DNA from: Clavelina lepadiformis
Lineage: Eukaryota > Chordata > Ascidiacea > Aplousobranchia > Clavelinidae
DNA length: 64,000 nt
NCBI RefSeq assembly: GCF_947623445.1
Contig: NC_135245.1
Span: 18,235,501-18,299,500 of the forward strand
Direction of reading: 5' to 3'
Shown here: piece after piece, positions 12,569 to 25,720 of the stretch
Layout: every line of letters begins with the position of its first letter
Numbering within the stretch: the stretch's first letter is position 1
Translations under genes and position numbers: made by a program
Notes under the pieces: model-generated
Seen by the model: only the letters and a program-made list of their open reading frames with translations
Database searches by the model: none
What the model was told of the DNA's origin: nothing

Positions 12569-13476
12569 CCTTATAAAGGAATTGATAAGGACAAATTTAG
12601 ATAGATATAGCTTGTCTTGAACAAAACAGAACAAGTCGTATTTCGTGCTGGTTAGGAGAGACCGGGACTAAATGTAACCTGGGTATGAAGTTACTTTTTC
12701 TACAAATTTTAGAAAAAGTTTCATTAACCTTTATTTGTCATAAAATCTGGCGGCAACTCAGATGTGTGAGAATTTTCCTTTCGTTTTTGTATAACCTCAA
12801 TGAATTTGCCTTGACAAGAGTTTACCGAGTTAATTAAGCAAATTGTCATCTATAAAAGTTTGACTTAAATTTAATATCATTTTGTTTACATTTTGTTTGC
12901 TTTGAGGGACAAGAATATATTGTTAATCAACCTAACATAAGTTTAAAAGATATTCTGAAAGCAGTAAACACGATAGCAAAACTGGTAGAACGCCAACAGC
13001 TTTGCAAGGTGATAAAGTGCTTAACGGCGTTGTAAAAATGCTAGGCTATCGTAGTTCAGATATTTCCCGATCAAAAATTCTAATTCTTGATATTTCTAAC
13101 ACTTTAGTTCACGTGGAAACAATCACAGTATGTACACTGAATACTTTGAAGACCAAAATCTTTATTGCATTGATAAGGCTGACTGGATAAAATAGTAGTA
13201 GGCCTAGTTTGTTGTTCTACAAAAATATACTCATGCACCATCAACACTACAGCATAACACTGTTAACAACTATATAGTTACTGCTGTTAGCAAAAATAAT
13301 GCACTTAGTGTGCGTTTAAATATCGATAGTGCAGATGGAGGTAGACACATTGTCAGCTGTGCTACACAGGAGTGGTAAGTAACAAAAAGAATAGGTTAAA
13401 TGTTAAAAGCATATCTCAATACACGCATCATGTAGACTAATGCATATAGCAGTAAGTAATTTACGAAAAAATCATA
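12569..13476. other. Intergenic, 3' side of the fucosyltransferase gene
   Basis: No coding exon was recognised. A minus-strand AATAAA (TTTATT at 13161-13166) about 310 bases past the fucosyltransferase stop could be its polyadenylation signal. Confidence 0.5.
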
Positions 13477-16400
13477 TCAGCTTGTGTTACCTATACTTTG
13501 AAAACATTTGCCACTCCTGCTACAGATTAGCCATATTATGCCTGCTGCAACCCATAAGATAAGTGTATACCCTAGTGTCACCCATCGTCTATAATTACGA
13601 CCCCCTGGTCCTTCTGATGAACAAACTGAAAATGTTTCTACTGTCACGTCGTAGTCTACACCGTACCACCACCTGTCTAAGTTTTCAACGATTTCCACGT
13701 TCTCTGGGAGATCCTGTCTTAATTTTTTGCAGATTGCGCAAAAGCCTGAAGTGCTGTTGTGCAACTTGTTTTCGACAAGACCGCGTGCTCCCATTTTCTT
13801 CAACGCTTCAACATTGGACAGATTTGTGGCCCAGTTACCACCGCTTTCTGTGGCTGAAGCCCAACGCAGATACTCTCCATATAAGTCATCATCTTCGTCC
13901 AACTTTTTCAAGTAATTTGCCAACGATTGTGGAGAATCGAAGTCGTCGATGTGAATGAATGAATTGGGCGGGGCAATAAGCTCATAGTCTTTACGGTCTG
14001 TTCCCATTACAACCGGAACTGCACGACTGCCCAACGCTTTCTCCCAGAATTTTTCACTGATGTAATCCTTGCATTTCGAATTTTCAAAGGCAAAGTAAAA
14101 CTTGTACCTGCCAAATCCAAAAAAGGAATTATCTATAAAAAATATTTTTCAGAGCAAGTTTGACCACAGGTTTATCCCACGTTAAGGAATTTTAATTTTT
14201 TAGAAAAATTCAACAAGCGTACAAATAAGCTAGCTATTGTATCACATCAAGTAGAAACAATGTGACTGTTACAAAACTGGAGGACAAAGTTACTTGGACA
14301 AAATTTTTGCGAAACATTCTGGTTCTCGGCACAGAGGCTTTCCCGAACATCTTCCATAGATATCAATTGGTATGTACTTTGACAGTTCAGTAATGTATTG
14401 GCGTCGAATGGAAGGGTAGCAATTAGAAACTGCCCATGCACCGAGGGCTTTTGTAGTTTTATGCGCAATTAACTCAGCCACTGTTCTGCGGAAACAACCA
14501 TAAGCAAAAGAAGTGAACATTTTACAATTACAAGAAAGTCAATCGCTTTTTTAAAACGTCACAAAAATGTACAACGCCTCTATTTTTGCTTTGGAATGTA
14601 CTAAATGTTACATTACAAGCCAAATTGAGCAATGTAACACATGTATGATAATGAATTTTTGTCTTTACCTTTTTATGGATTTATGCTGCAATATACCAAT
14701 GTTAATAACTTATAATAACTTATAATGTATAGCGTTTGAGTTCTTCATTTTTACAACTTATGAAGTATGGAGTCTTCGACACCATTCAATGATTTGCAAA
14801 CTCTATACCTTTCAGAAGGTTGATACGGGACCATGTAAGGGTACAGTATGTCCGAATCTGTTCGATACGACATCGTCCAGTTAAACACCCCGTTTAATGG
14901 GGTCAACGTCTTGTGAAAAACATTTCGAACTCTCGTAGGGGGTTCTTCACTAAACCAGACCCATCTACAGACAAAAGATAAGTGTTGACTTGGGCAAAAA
15001 ACTAAAAGGATTTTATTTGTAATTAGGTTTTGCTTTACGCATTAATTTTGTTATGTTGATTTCGTTTACATGCATAGCATGTTACCTTTGCTCTCTGTGC
15101 CGGTCTTGCCAGGGCAGGTTTTCCCCCGAATCGAGAATCTCCGCAAAATGAAAGACAACTGCATCAGCTTGTTTTATAGCACTTTGATCGAAGGTCAGTA
15201 AACAACCTTCGCATTCGTACGGGTCCTTATTTAAGACACCAAAGTATGGCTCCCAAACAAGTATGATCTTTTTGCTAAAATTGATGGTGACATTGTGAGA
15301 ATCAAATTATTTTGATCGACATCTTAAGCAATCCAACTTTTCCAAAAATTTCGGAAAATCCTTTTACTCAGAGACGGTATATATCTTTACTAAATAATTA
15401 CAGTAATTATTTGTGCAAATATTAGTTTATTCTTATAAAAATGTAGTGTGTGTAACAAAAAGTAAATTTTTCGTATGCTCGCAAACTCACAACTTTAATG
15501 TTGTTATGAGCGCGACTGTTTGTGAAGTCTTAAATGATGAACGAAATGGTGCGATTAGTCCTACGTATGCTACCTATGTAACTGAACTTCGCAAATGTGA
15601 TAGAATCGCACCAGCCCTGATGTATAAAGAGATTAATAACGCGCCTCGACGAATATGTATGACGACCATTTCAACAAAACGCTATAGGCAGGAAACATGA
15701 TTTCATTGATATTTTTATTAAATAAAGTAAACGACTATTTGATGGAATCATAAAATAACGAGAAGAGCTTGCCTTAGCAATACACATCACGTTTTAGGCT
15801 TTAATTAAAATCTGACTTAATTTCCGTAGAATGCAGTCGTAGTATCTGATAGTTGGAAAGACATAATTCTTGTGCAACTCTCAGACACAGTTATTGATCG
15901 TACATCATGTCATTTTCTAAAATTAAGAAAGAATGCAAACAAAAGCTTTATCTTCGGGTACCAGGCCTTTTTCAAACGAAGTGAACACTACGTAGGTAGT
16001 GTACGTATCAAGAAATCATATTCATCAGCTGGAAGGTTGGCCGTATGTGTCAAACAGGATAATCGTTGTTCCGGTCTAAAGGCATAAATCTTCGGTGTAC
16101 TTAATCTCTGTTGTATATGTTATACATAATTTTGATGCTCTTTGATTTTTTAAACATTTCGTCTCAATGAATGCTCTTCTAGCTTAATTATCACAGCCAA
16201 ATGCTTCTTATCTTTATCTGGTGTAGGTGGGAAGAAGGACAACATGTTGTTTTGTAGATCAAAATATAATATCTGGTCTTTATGCATACTAGTTAGTTAA
16301 TCATAAGCTCTTGATATACTGTAGCATATGGACGTATAGTGTGTTAATTAGCATGTATATGAAAAATTAATTCAAGCCAGCGTGTGTACACTTTTACACC

Positions 16401-17136
16401 AAGACAAGATTATTGCGAAAAGTGCGGTTATCGGCTATACATGGCTTGAAAGTAATCACGGAAAGCAGATCAAGTCGACTTATAGGCAGGGTTGCTATCG
16501 GTCTGGACTCAAAAGTAAAGATCACTGGGAAACGAAAGAAGAATACTTCCTTAAACAGTGCACAACAGGAGAAGGCAATTAATGTTTCTCAAAATCAAAA
16601 TCAAAAACGAGACACTATTTGCATTTTCTTAATTTTGGTATCTCTTTGATACAAAATGATATACTAAAGGTGTCGAAATACCCAAAATAGGAATCTCTGC
16701 CCTAAAATAAAGAACGCAAGTGAAAATAAGGACGTTTCTTAGAAAAAAAGGACAAAAATATTTTATAAGATACAGACCTTCAAAATAAGGACAAATCTTA
16801 GGAATAAGAACGGTATGGCAACCCTGGCTATCGGTCACAAGATTGTTGGCCACATGCTTACCCGTAGAATAACATTAATCAAATGCTACATATTGCAGAG
16901 GCCCATATGTATGAACTTTTGACCTACCTTTCGGTCAAAGTCGCCGGTGTGCGATCCACCCGGTACATCGTGTTGATAGTATCTCTGTCGTACCTCATAG
17001 CAACACGAATTCTGCTTTGGGCGATTTGAGCCCATCCAAAAACTTGCTGGTCATTTCTCCATACTATTACTACGTATCCGGTGAAAAGAAACAACAAGCA
17101 AACGAATCGGTAATTGACCTTGGAGCTAGCAAACAT
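13477..17136 (-). CDS. Alpha-1,3-fucosyltransferase (GT10 family), five exons
   Basis: Golgi type II enzyme that moves fucose from GDP-fucose to N-acetylglucosamine in glycans (family knowledge). Minus-strand exons: 17136-16928, 15274-15086, 14964-14809, 14485-14294, 14107-13477 (458 residues; every intron in phase 2). Residues 10-26 form the signal anchor ([16 protein letters not shown]), followed by the stem. The catalytic part shows [35 protein letters not shown], and the GDP-fucose-binding hallmark [15 protein letters not shown] at about 254-268, then [15 protein letters not shown]-terminal FCAICKKL matches the conserved CxxC pair. Unusual is a second hydrophobic stretch, about residues 425-443 ([19 protein letters not shown]), before a short tail. 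The ATG at 17136 is the natural start for the anchor. Acceptor specificity cannot be read from sequence. Confidence 0.93.
16487..16826. mobile_element. Degenerate hAT-like element in fucosyltransferase intron 1
   Basis: The left end CAGGGTTGCTATCGG faces the right end GTATGGCAACCCTG as a short terminal inverted repeat. The flanking 8-mers (CTTATAGG and GCTATCGG) match at five of eight positions, as expected of an aged target duplication or of chance. The 340-base interior is rich in AATAAGGAC-like repeats and has no coding capacity. Confidence 0.45.
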
Positions 17137-20100
17137 TTTGCTGAATCTCTTACAATCTGCGAAAAAATTGCTTCATAAATCCTGTTGCGATTATGTGAAG
17201 TTTTGGCGTCTTTTTACACTTGCGTCGAGGCCATGCTTCATAATCATGACAGTTTGTTATGAAGTTAAAGGCGCTTTTATAAGCTTGGGTGAAATAATTA
17301 AACAGTTGATATGCACGGGTTGAAAAATCTCTGTAGAGTGTAGAAGAATAAATTTACTGCCTTAAGCTTTTAAGCTTTACGCGTAGCCATCCTCAATTAA
17401 CCAAGTTTTTGTAGTTTTACGCCGATACTTTGCTGTACAATTTTGAATTCCGTTTTTTTCTAATCGCACTGTGAATACAAAAAATCACGTACGCGCTGCC
17501 TTGCATGAAAAATTACGTATGCTGCAATTAGCTGTGAGCATATTCCGTGATTGTCGTTTGCCGTGACTGTGTGAGCGTTTCAGCAACAAATTTGCCTTCG
17601 TTTTATCAAATAAAGCTTCCTCACAACGCGGAATATTTGACGGCCTAAGTTCGTCATACTCGGATCATTTCCTGCGCCGGATATGGAACTTCGCACGATT
17701 TTGGTTGCAGTTTCCCACTATCTAGATTCTAGACATATGCCATGATCGGTGTTTTTTCAAAGTGATTTGTGGGATCTAAACGATCTTTTAAAATTCTCCA
17801 ACGCTCTCGCAAATTTTTTTAGCGTTCGTCGAAGCCAAACCTTAAAAATGACCTCGATTACTTGACCTTTATCTGCTGTAGTTTTGAATGTTGTTTTCTG
17901 AGCTTCCAGTCTGTTTACGTTCAGCCGTGGGGGATAGATTGATTTCTGATAAGGCTATCCTGGTCGATAATTTAGCCATCATTGTTGTTACTTTGCTATT
18001 ACGCGAAGCATCGATGAATAGACATTATGACATTTCAATATTCACGCGGTTATCTCCGTGTAATATCGTGTAGTCTACAGCAGACGCCTCTGCGTTTGGT
18101 CAAAGTTATTCCTTTCGAGAGCCTGAGCTGTCAACTGGCATGTCTATGAACGCTTTGGTCATTGCTTAAGCCTAAACTACAAATGCATTGGCCTTGCGGA
18201 CCTACTTTTGTCTTTCGTATAGTTTTCTATAGGTTAGGCTACATTCATAATTTGTGTGTCGTTTCTCAGAAATCAACTGCGTGTCCGGAAAATGCTTATA
18301 ACTGCAAGTAGACAAGTTTAACCACAGGACAGTTAGACAGATATCAAACGAACTCATGCCACCACCTTTTCAGTAGTTGCAAATATTCGACCACAAAACG
18401 CACTAAAGACAGCAGAAATGGGATGTGGTGCAAATATTTACATGCACCCAACCATTCTTATCTGAAATTCAAGCAGCGGTAATTAACAAATATGTGAACG
18501 ACTAAAGCCAAATGCGATGGGTTATTGTAACTTGGTCCGGTCAAAATGTAGTGACGTCATGTGTCGATAAAATTGTCACGGGTTGCGTGAGGTTTCTCAA
18601 AAAACTGTCTTGTGATTCAATTTATTTTTATCCGACGTTATGTTAAGTTATGGACTACCGTTGCAAAGAACTTTCATAGTATTTTACTTGTTGATTGGCT
18701 GACACCATCAGTTTTAGTAACCATGGTCACCAGTACGTGTTACTGCAAGCCTTTTTCTGTATGAGTTGTCTTTCGAATTAGACTGCTGAGAGACCAATAG
18801 GATGTTACAAAAACTTACGCTTCAATAATTTTTAAGATGTATGCTGGGCACGCTGGCGCTGGCGTATTATATTTCGGCCATGGCCTCCCCACTACGAACT
18901 CAATAGTGTGTGTCACGTAGGTGTTTTTACGCATTCATTACTTCTTGTTCATCCCAACTTCTTGTTTGCGATTACTTATCGACTATAACCTATGGGGACA
19001 TACAATAGGCGGAGACTCGACGTTTCAAAATCGTTATATATTTCGTTTCAAAATTGTACGCCATAAATTGCCAATTATTATACGTATAAATATATGAGAT
19101 ACATTTAATTTGGTTTTGTAGCGGTTGTTCGCGCTCGATCGGCCTCCTTAAGCATACACAAACCACTATATTTGGCCGGCGTCGTTGAGCTGAAGCTGCC
19201 GTAAAATTGCAAAATATCAGACCGCCACTGGGTTATTGCTATTCTCGTATTACGAAAACAAAGCAACGACACAAACACTTTTAGAAGTAGGTTTAGTTTA
19301 TGAGTCAATAATATAATCAATTACCATAGTCAATACTGTCAATCTGAATGTCTCCTTTGGATATGTCTGTGCTCAGTAGCCAATAAAAATGAGGCTGATG
19401 GTCTTTGCACGACTAAAACTCGGCGATATAATTTGCGGAACGTTACAAACAACATAGAAAATGAAACGGAAACGTGGGTGCGTAAATGGGCAAAGAATTG
19501 TGTTTGTTTGTGGTTTTATACCAGTGTTGCATTTGTTTTGCGTTGTGTCTGCCCTGCCGCGTTCTCTCTTGAGGCCTACTGCGTTTTCCGTGCTTGATTA
19601 AGCACACGTGTCTTTTCATTGACGTGTACCACCCAAGTAGTCGTACAGTCAGTCCTGATTCAAGCTCCTGAAATGAGCTGCTGTGGATGACAACTTAACT
19701 GAGCTGCTTTTAATAAAAGATGTGCCTACTATGTATCTAAGACTGAGGACAGTAAAAACGTAACACCAGACTATTTACTGCTCGCATTTTACTATTTAGC
19801 GAAGAATAAACGTGTTAGGAAAGTTCCTTTTCTGTTGCGCCTTTTGCAAAAAAAAACATCCCGCGCTAATTACAAACCATGATACAATGTTGTAAGACAG
19901 AGTTCCGAAAACTCTGTAGGATCGTCGACCATGCAGGGCCCCTGGAAGAACAGACTGAAAACGAGTTCACAGATTGCTCATAAACTTCATCGTACCACGA
20001 CTTGTCCAAATGTTCAACAATTGCAACTTTAAATGGAGTTTCCATGTTTTTTTACACAAAGCACAGAAACTTATAATGTTGTTATAAATTTTGGTTTCTG

Positions 20101-20384
20101 GGAGACCACAAGCTCTTTCTTTTTATGACGTCAATATAGCAGCTTTGTCGTTTGAAACCTTTTACAGCGTTCTGTATCTGATACCCGGCGCAGATGCTCT
20201 TTATCCTTATGTATAGAAATGGACAAATCTCATTCATCATAAATACGTAATTTACGGCCAGTTTTTTATGAAATTTGAATTAAAGTAATTGCAATCTACA
20301 AGTTAAACGCTGCTCGGTATAATAGAATCGATACAACACAACAGTACAAAGGTTTTTGTCAAAACAAGCAGTGAAGCAAGCAAG
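17137..20384. other. Intergenic, fucosyltransferase promoter to SLC13 gene 3' end
   Basis: Three kilobases between the start of the fucosyltransferase gene (-) and the stop of the first SLC13 gene (-). Scattered open frames lack family motifs and splice partners. No RNA gene or complete transposon was recognised. Confidence 0.45.
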
Positions 20385-23300
20385 CTATCCTTGAGTCGTG
20401 TTTGATGGAACGGCCCAGTCCGGGAACTCGTTCAAATGGAAAAAGGCCACTCCGTAAGTGTTGATGAAAATAGTTATCGTCGCAATTCCAAGAATATTCA
20501 TAAAGGCCCCAGCCTTAATCTAATTAAGAAGACATAATCGTTTTTAACGCTTGTTCGATGTAATAATAACTTTGGAAAATCGTTGCTCAACCATATTCAA
20601 CAAAACAAACAAACCATATCGATAACTTTGAGGCGGCCGTATGAGAAAGCGATGGCGTTCGGCGGCGTTGCCACCGGTAGCATGAAGGCAAGAGAAGTGG
20701 CCAACACAGGAGGAATGAGCAAGTAAAGTGGATGAACTTGAATGGTTTGAGCCTGCGTTAAACGATTGAAAAACAACCTGTGATATATCTAAAAGGAAGT
20801 TGTTTTAACCAAGGCAGCTTACCAGTGTTGCCAGTATTGGAACAAACAGAGATGCCGTCGCTACGTTGCTGGTGAACTCGGTGAATGCGCAAAGAATTAT
20901 CGTTACGATGAAAGAGATGAGCCACGTGTCCAACTTCTCTAGCACGCCCAGCTCGTCTCCTAACCATTGCGATAGCCCGGACTCCTGGGTAGATCATAGG
21001 ATGGTGAGGATCCTCCAACAGTTTCCGCAATTCTTACTTTGTGGTTGCGCACTTCGCTCTACTTACAGTTGCACCTTCGGCAAGAGCGAAACCTCCGCCG
21101 AGGAGCAAGACAACGTTCCATGGAAATTTCTTCATATCTGACCATTTTAAGATAGAACCTACAGGACGCACTTTGGTGTCTTCATCTGGAAATATGAAGG
21201 TTGACTTCAGGGAAGTTTCTGTGTTTGCTACTTTTCTTACAGCCTCACATACAGTGTATATGTACACTTACACTTTTAGTGCCCTTACCTAGATAGCATC
21301 TTAGTTAAGATTAAAGGACATGGACATTAAATTCGAGGCAATGAAGTTGCCAGAGATCATATACCACTGAGTTATGTTGAAATTAACTTGCAATTTATCA
21401 TGTACGGCTTAAAGTTCTGGATTTATGATAACAACCTTTTCTCCGAAGAAACATTGGTTTTACATCTGGTAAGAAAAACAAAAGGGAAGCCATCCCTATG
21501 GCAACCGTGCCGTCGTCCACGTAACCTTCTTCGAATAACATGGCCCACCCTGGCATGAAACCAGGTTCCCTAAAGAACCAGAGCAACGCCGTGGTCACAA
21601 ACACCAGTAGAACCGTTAGCTCGGACCACCTGTAATCAATAAGAAAGTGGTTAGATGGTTGTTTAATTTTGATTTACATGATAACGTGAAAGTGTTTAGG
21701 TGTTGTCTTTGGAAAACTTACTTGATAGGGCCAAGGTTTTTGTATTCGCGTTTTAAGAGTCGGTTTGCATTAATTTCCTGCTGCGTTTTGTGTTTCCGTT
21801 GAATGCAACCGATATATTCACGCACGCTGTTGCCCATAGCAAAAGATGATTGTTACATCCCAAATACATTGACGACCAATGTGTTACTTAGATGTCTATT
21901 GCTTATGCTCCACAATTAAGTTGAGTACGAAAATGTCTTTTTATCTGTTTCTTGATAAATGACTTAAAAAATGTTTCAAAAATATATGTAGGTTTTGACC
22001 TGTATAAAAACATAGAGACCTACCTGAAGCCTAGATACAGAGATGATATCCAGAAGTAACTGACTAAGAAAAAGACAAGAGCAGAAGGCAAGCAATAAGC
22101 AAACCAGTTGGCAAAAGAAATTAATGGTGGCGCATCGGGGAAAAGTCTGCAAACAGTTGCGTACAACTTTAAAGTTTCTGCAAACGCCCTCTGCTGTTGA
22201 AAGTATAGTTGACAACTTACATGGGGAACTGGCCTGATAGTACCAGGTTAGGGCCAGTGCCGGTCAACGTAGCGGTTCCTCCAATGCTAGCGGCGTATGG
22301 GACGCACAGCGTTAGGCCTTTTTTCATCTTTAACTTGGCGTTAATTTGTTTTTGGGAGGGTTCGACTTCTGCTTGCTTGACATAGAGAAAATATATAACG
22401 GTTCGCTCCTCATCTTTATGGAATAACTATTATATTATTATATTACTATTACATTATTATGGAAAAACTTTATCTTTATGAAAATAACTTTTGCATCTTA
22501 ACATCTTACCGATTCAACTTCAACAGTAGTTTCGATGACATCTTCTTTGGTTTCAATCTCGTCTTCTTCACTTAATGTTCGACTTTTGTAAAACTGTGTT
22601 GCGTTTGTTGAAGCAGTCTTTTCAAGCGTTAGCCCACTTAAGGAATGGTTCTAAACACGACGGAATAATTGGAATTAACGCTTACGATAAACTAACAGTC
22701 AATAAGTCAAAAAGATGTAAATTTCTGGGCTATAAATTATAGCAAAGCCCATTAAACCAGGTGACCTCATAAGAGTCATTTTTATTGCCTCGTTCCAGTG
22801 TTAGTTCCTTGATGACAGCTTCAACTATGGGCAGTAACATGGCTGTGGTAGCCGTGTTGCTTATCCACATTGACAAGAAAAATGTGGTCACCATAAACCC
22901 GAACATGAGACTAGAAAAACACAGATCAGCATTTCAAATTGTTTCTACTTTCAGTGCTGTCGATGTCGCACTTACCATCTTGGATTAGCGCCAACTAGCG
23001 TCAGTACTTTCAAGGAAATGCGTTTGTGTAAATTGGTTGTCTCGACAGCCAGAGCAATTGTTAGACCTCCAACGAAAAGCCAGTTGGTGTTTGTTAAGTA
23101 AGACCTGCTTACGTCATCGGCAGTCATGATACCAAATAAAGGGAAAAGAATCAATGGGATGAAGGAAGTTATTGCCAGCGGTATCACCTCTGTCATCCAA
23201 TACACACCCATTAAGATCATGCAATAGCCACATAACGCCTCCTAAAAGTGATTTGCACACATGTTCACCATCTAGTATTTACTGAACAACAAGTTCATGT

Positions 23301-23543
23301 ATGTCACAGCGCATATACAGTAAGTAATCTTATATTATCAAGTGCAATAAACTTAAATTTTTACTCTATAGCATATAGCCAAAATGTCTTTGAAGATTAG
23401 GGAAGTGTAATTAATTATACTATGATTAAACAGCCATGGCATACCTTTCCGGGTATAGCAAGAGGCACAGCCAGCAATACAATTGGCGTTAGTAAGAACA
23501 CGAGAGTTGATCTATATCGCCATAATGCGGATAGAAACTTCAT
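20385..23543 (-). CDS. SLC13-family sodium-coupled carrier, copy 1
   Basis: Membrane cotransporter of Na+ with di- or tricarboxylates or sulfate (family knowledge). Twelve minus-strand exons: 23543-23445, 23241-22976, 22910-22766, 22650-22510, 22375-22221, 22146-22024, 21826-21722, 21629-21436, 21185-21067, 20984-20823, 20752-20615, 20519-20385; 593 residues in one continuous frame. Hallmarks are [17 protein letters not shown], the first SNT motif ([10 protein letters not shown]), the family signature [23 protein letters not shown], the second motif as SNV (SNVATASLF) and [11 protein letters not shown]. The loop exon 22650-22510 is acidic and variable. The tail PSNTTQG has an N-glycosylation sequon, as is usual at SLC13 C-termini. 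Exon 3 uses a weak donor (GTCACC). It is divergently paired with copy 2 at 27962, with matching exon lengths. Substrate is not determined; SNV in the second motif could bear on specificity. Confidence 0.93.
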
Positions 23544-25220
23544 ACCGGCTGATAAATGAAAAACAATTTAGAAAGCTCCCAACCGCTACTCAAATAGTTT
23601 TTTCTAGAAACCTGACAAATAAACTTTTCGGTTGATTCTTCGGTACAACTTGGTGTTTTAATTATTTATCTTTTAACCTTGCTTTCAAACTGACCCAATA
23701 ATCTATAATAACGTTGCTATTAGTTCAAAATGACGTCAAAGTGAAGGTTTAACTGAAGCAAGCTGGAAAAAATGAGACAAGATCATTTCAGGTGAACGAA
23801 TTTCCAAGTATTCATTTGCAGACAAAAGCGCAAATGCCAAAGTGCATTTTAAACATTGTAACCTTGCCTCGGATGAAAAAGCTGAAACTGTTCTCTTTGT
23901 CACACTCTCAACCCTTGCCATTTTCTAAAATTCCTTCTTCTAGCCTACTGCCCTTTGCTTCTTTACGAGTTTTGTTCTTCTCATTCACGGTCGTAAAAAT
24001 GTTTTTGTGAACAGTGAGATGGTAAAGTTGCTAAATTCTTACGTTTATGATTGGTTGTTAAGTCGTAAATGATCACTTTTCAGATTGCCTTCATGTTTGG
24101 ATAAAAAGTTAAACCCACTTTACAAATGATCTTATAGCGGCATTACACTGAAACAAACCTGCTCTAACTAAAAAAAGATAGATTTCTTATTGAATAATCG
24201 GGTTTTTATGGTGCTTACAGACTCCTAATTTTCTAGTGTCTTACTGTATTAAGCTTAAAGTAATTTTATTCGTTAAAAAGACTTTAAGGAACGTTTCCTT
24301 ATTGTTTTGAAAACAATTTAAGATTTGCAAAACACACCATTTAACGGGATGAGCAATAGACATCTCATTCCTTCACATTCTTGTGCGTATTTCCGGTGCA
24401 AAGACATGAAACAAGTTAATTGTGATAACGGAAAAGGCTATAAATGTAACCTAACAAACGCAAAAACCTGGTTACTTGCATTATGACTACTTACACGTTT
24501 TTCAGTTTGCTCAAACCAAAAGATGGAAATTTTTAGTAATCTAATGTCTCTCTTAACTATACTAATACATAAACCTACATGCATTTTGCTAACCATTGAC
24601 ATAAGAGCACCGGGCTGCTCTTTATGACGTTATTAAACGCCGTGTGTCAGACATAGAAAAGTAAACGTTTTTTGCAGGCAACATGTCCAAATATGTCAAC
24701 ATTTTGCATAAAATTTAAAAACTGCCGTCAACCGTCACTGCGTCTTCCTTCATGTCATCTCTGGAACACTTCTAGTCAGCTTAAAGCATTAATCTAAAAG
24801 TTTTAATGCTGCGTTACGATTTGTTTGCTCCAACGCGGTCAAGAAAGATCAACCATGTTCCACCGTATTGAATTACCACCATAAAAGCATTGCGCTTGCG
24901 TGCAGCTTTCAACATTTTCTCCCTGACAGTTCTTTTACAACTTATTTTCAATTTATATATATATAAAAGTGTACAAACTTGTATTTGAAGATTTACTAAA
25001 CTTCATTCTAATCTAGAGCACAAAAGAGCATGTAAAATTTTATAAAATGCTCTCCTTCATTATTGGAACATTCTGCTTTGCAATGTGCTGCAATCTTAGA
25101 TAACTTATGCGTAATATAAAAGGTTTTGTGGAAAAACTTTGTTGTTGTTGCTTTCTCTTTTGCTGGCATTCAAGTTAAATGCGGCTGCTTTAGACGGTTT
25201 CAATTAACCTTGGTTTAATC
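23544..25220. other. Intergenic, left part of the SLC13 head-to-head gap
   Basis: Upstream flank of SLC13 copy 1. AT-rich with a short AT dinucleotide run near 24955; no coding exon was recognised. Open frames here have no splice partners. Confidence 0.5.
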
Positions 25221-25712
25221 CAGTGCTTTTCAACCTTTTTGAGAAATATCCGCACATTTTTTTTCGCAAAAATTTCATCCGCACTTTAAACCAACCGAAA
25301 ATTATTACACAAAAGAAAATGAAGAGACTTAACACTTTTTCATTCAAATGAAGAGACTTAACAACTTTTATCAATGACTCGGCTGCTGCTGAATGTTTAC
25401 CAATTGTTTTATTGTGACAGAACAATGAACCAAATTAACAATGCTTGGTTGTGACAAAAGCACAAGTCCCACAGAACAATACTTCATTAAGATAGATATA
25501 AATACTATAGCTTGTGTGTGCATTAGAACAACAAGATAGATTCTGCAAGAAAAAAATCACAATGAATAAGTTTGTTTGAATAATTCCAAGTCAGAAAAAG
25601 TAAAAAATATGCACAATTTTCATCCGCACTCATCCGCACCGCGTTTGTCATCCGCACTGCAATTTTTTTCAACCGCACAAGTGCGTACCGTCCCACAGGT
25701 TGAAAAGCACTG
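25221..25712. mobile_element. hAT-type non-autonomous element, 492 bp
   Basis: Terminal inverted repeats CAGTGCTTTTCAACCT and AGGTTGAAAAGCACTG are perfect over 16 bases. They are flanked by a perfect 8-base target duplication, GTTTAATC (25213-25220 and 25713-25720). The interior repeats ATCCGCAC-type words near both ends and encodes no transposase. It is the clearest hAT copy in the window and probably fairly young. Confidence 0.92.
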
Positions 25713-25720
25713 GTTTAATC

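Noticed and set aside
13563-13958. 131-codon plus-strand open frame
   Set aside because: Lies fully antisense to the last fucosyltransferase exon.
19860-20060. Possible transposon end (AGGGCCCCTGGAAGAAC)
   Set aside because: No matching inverted end or flanking duplication could be found.
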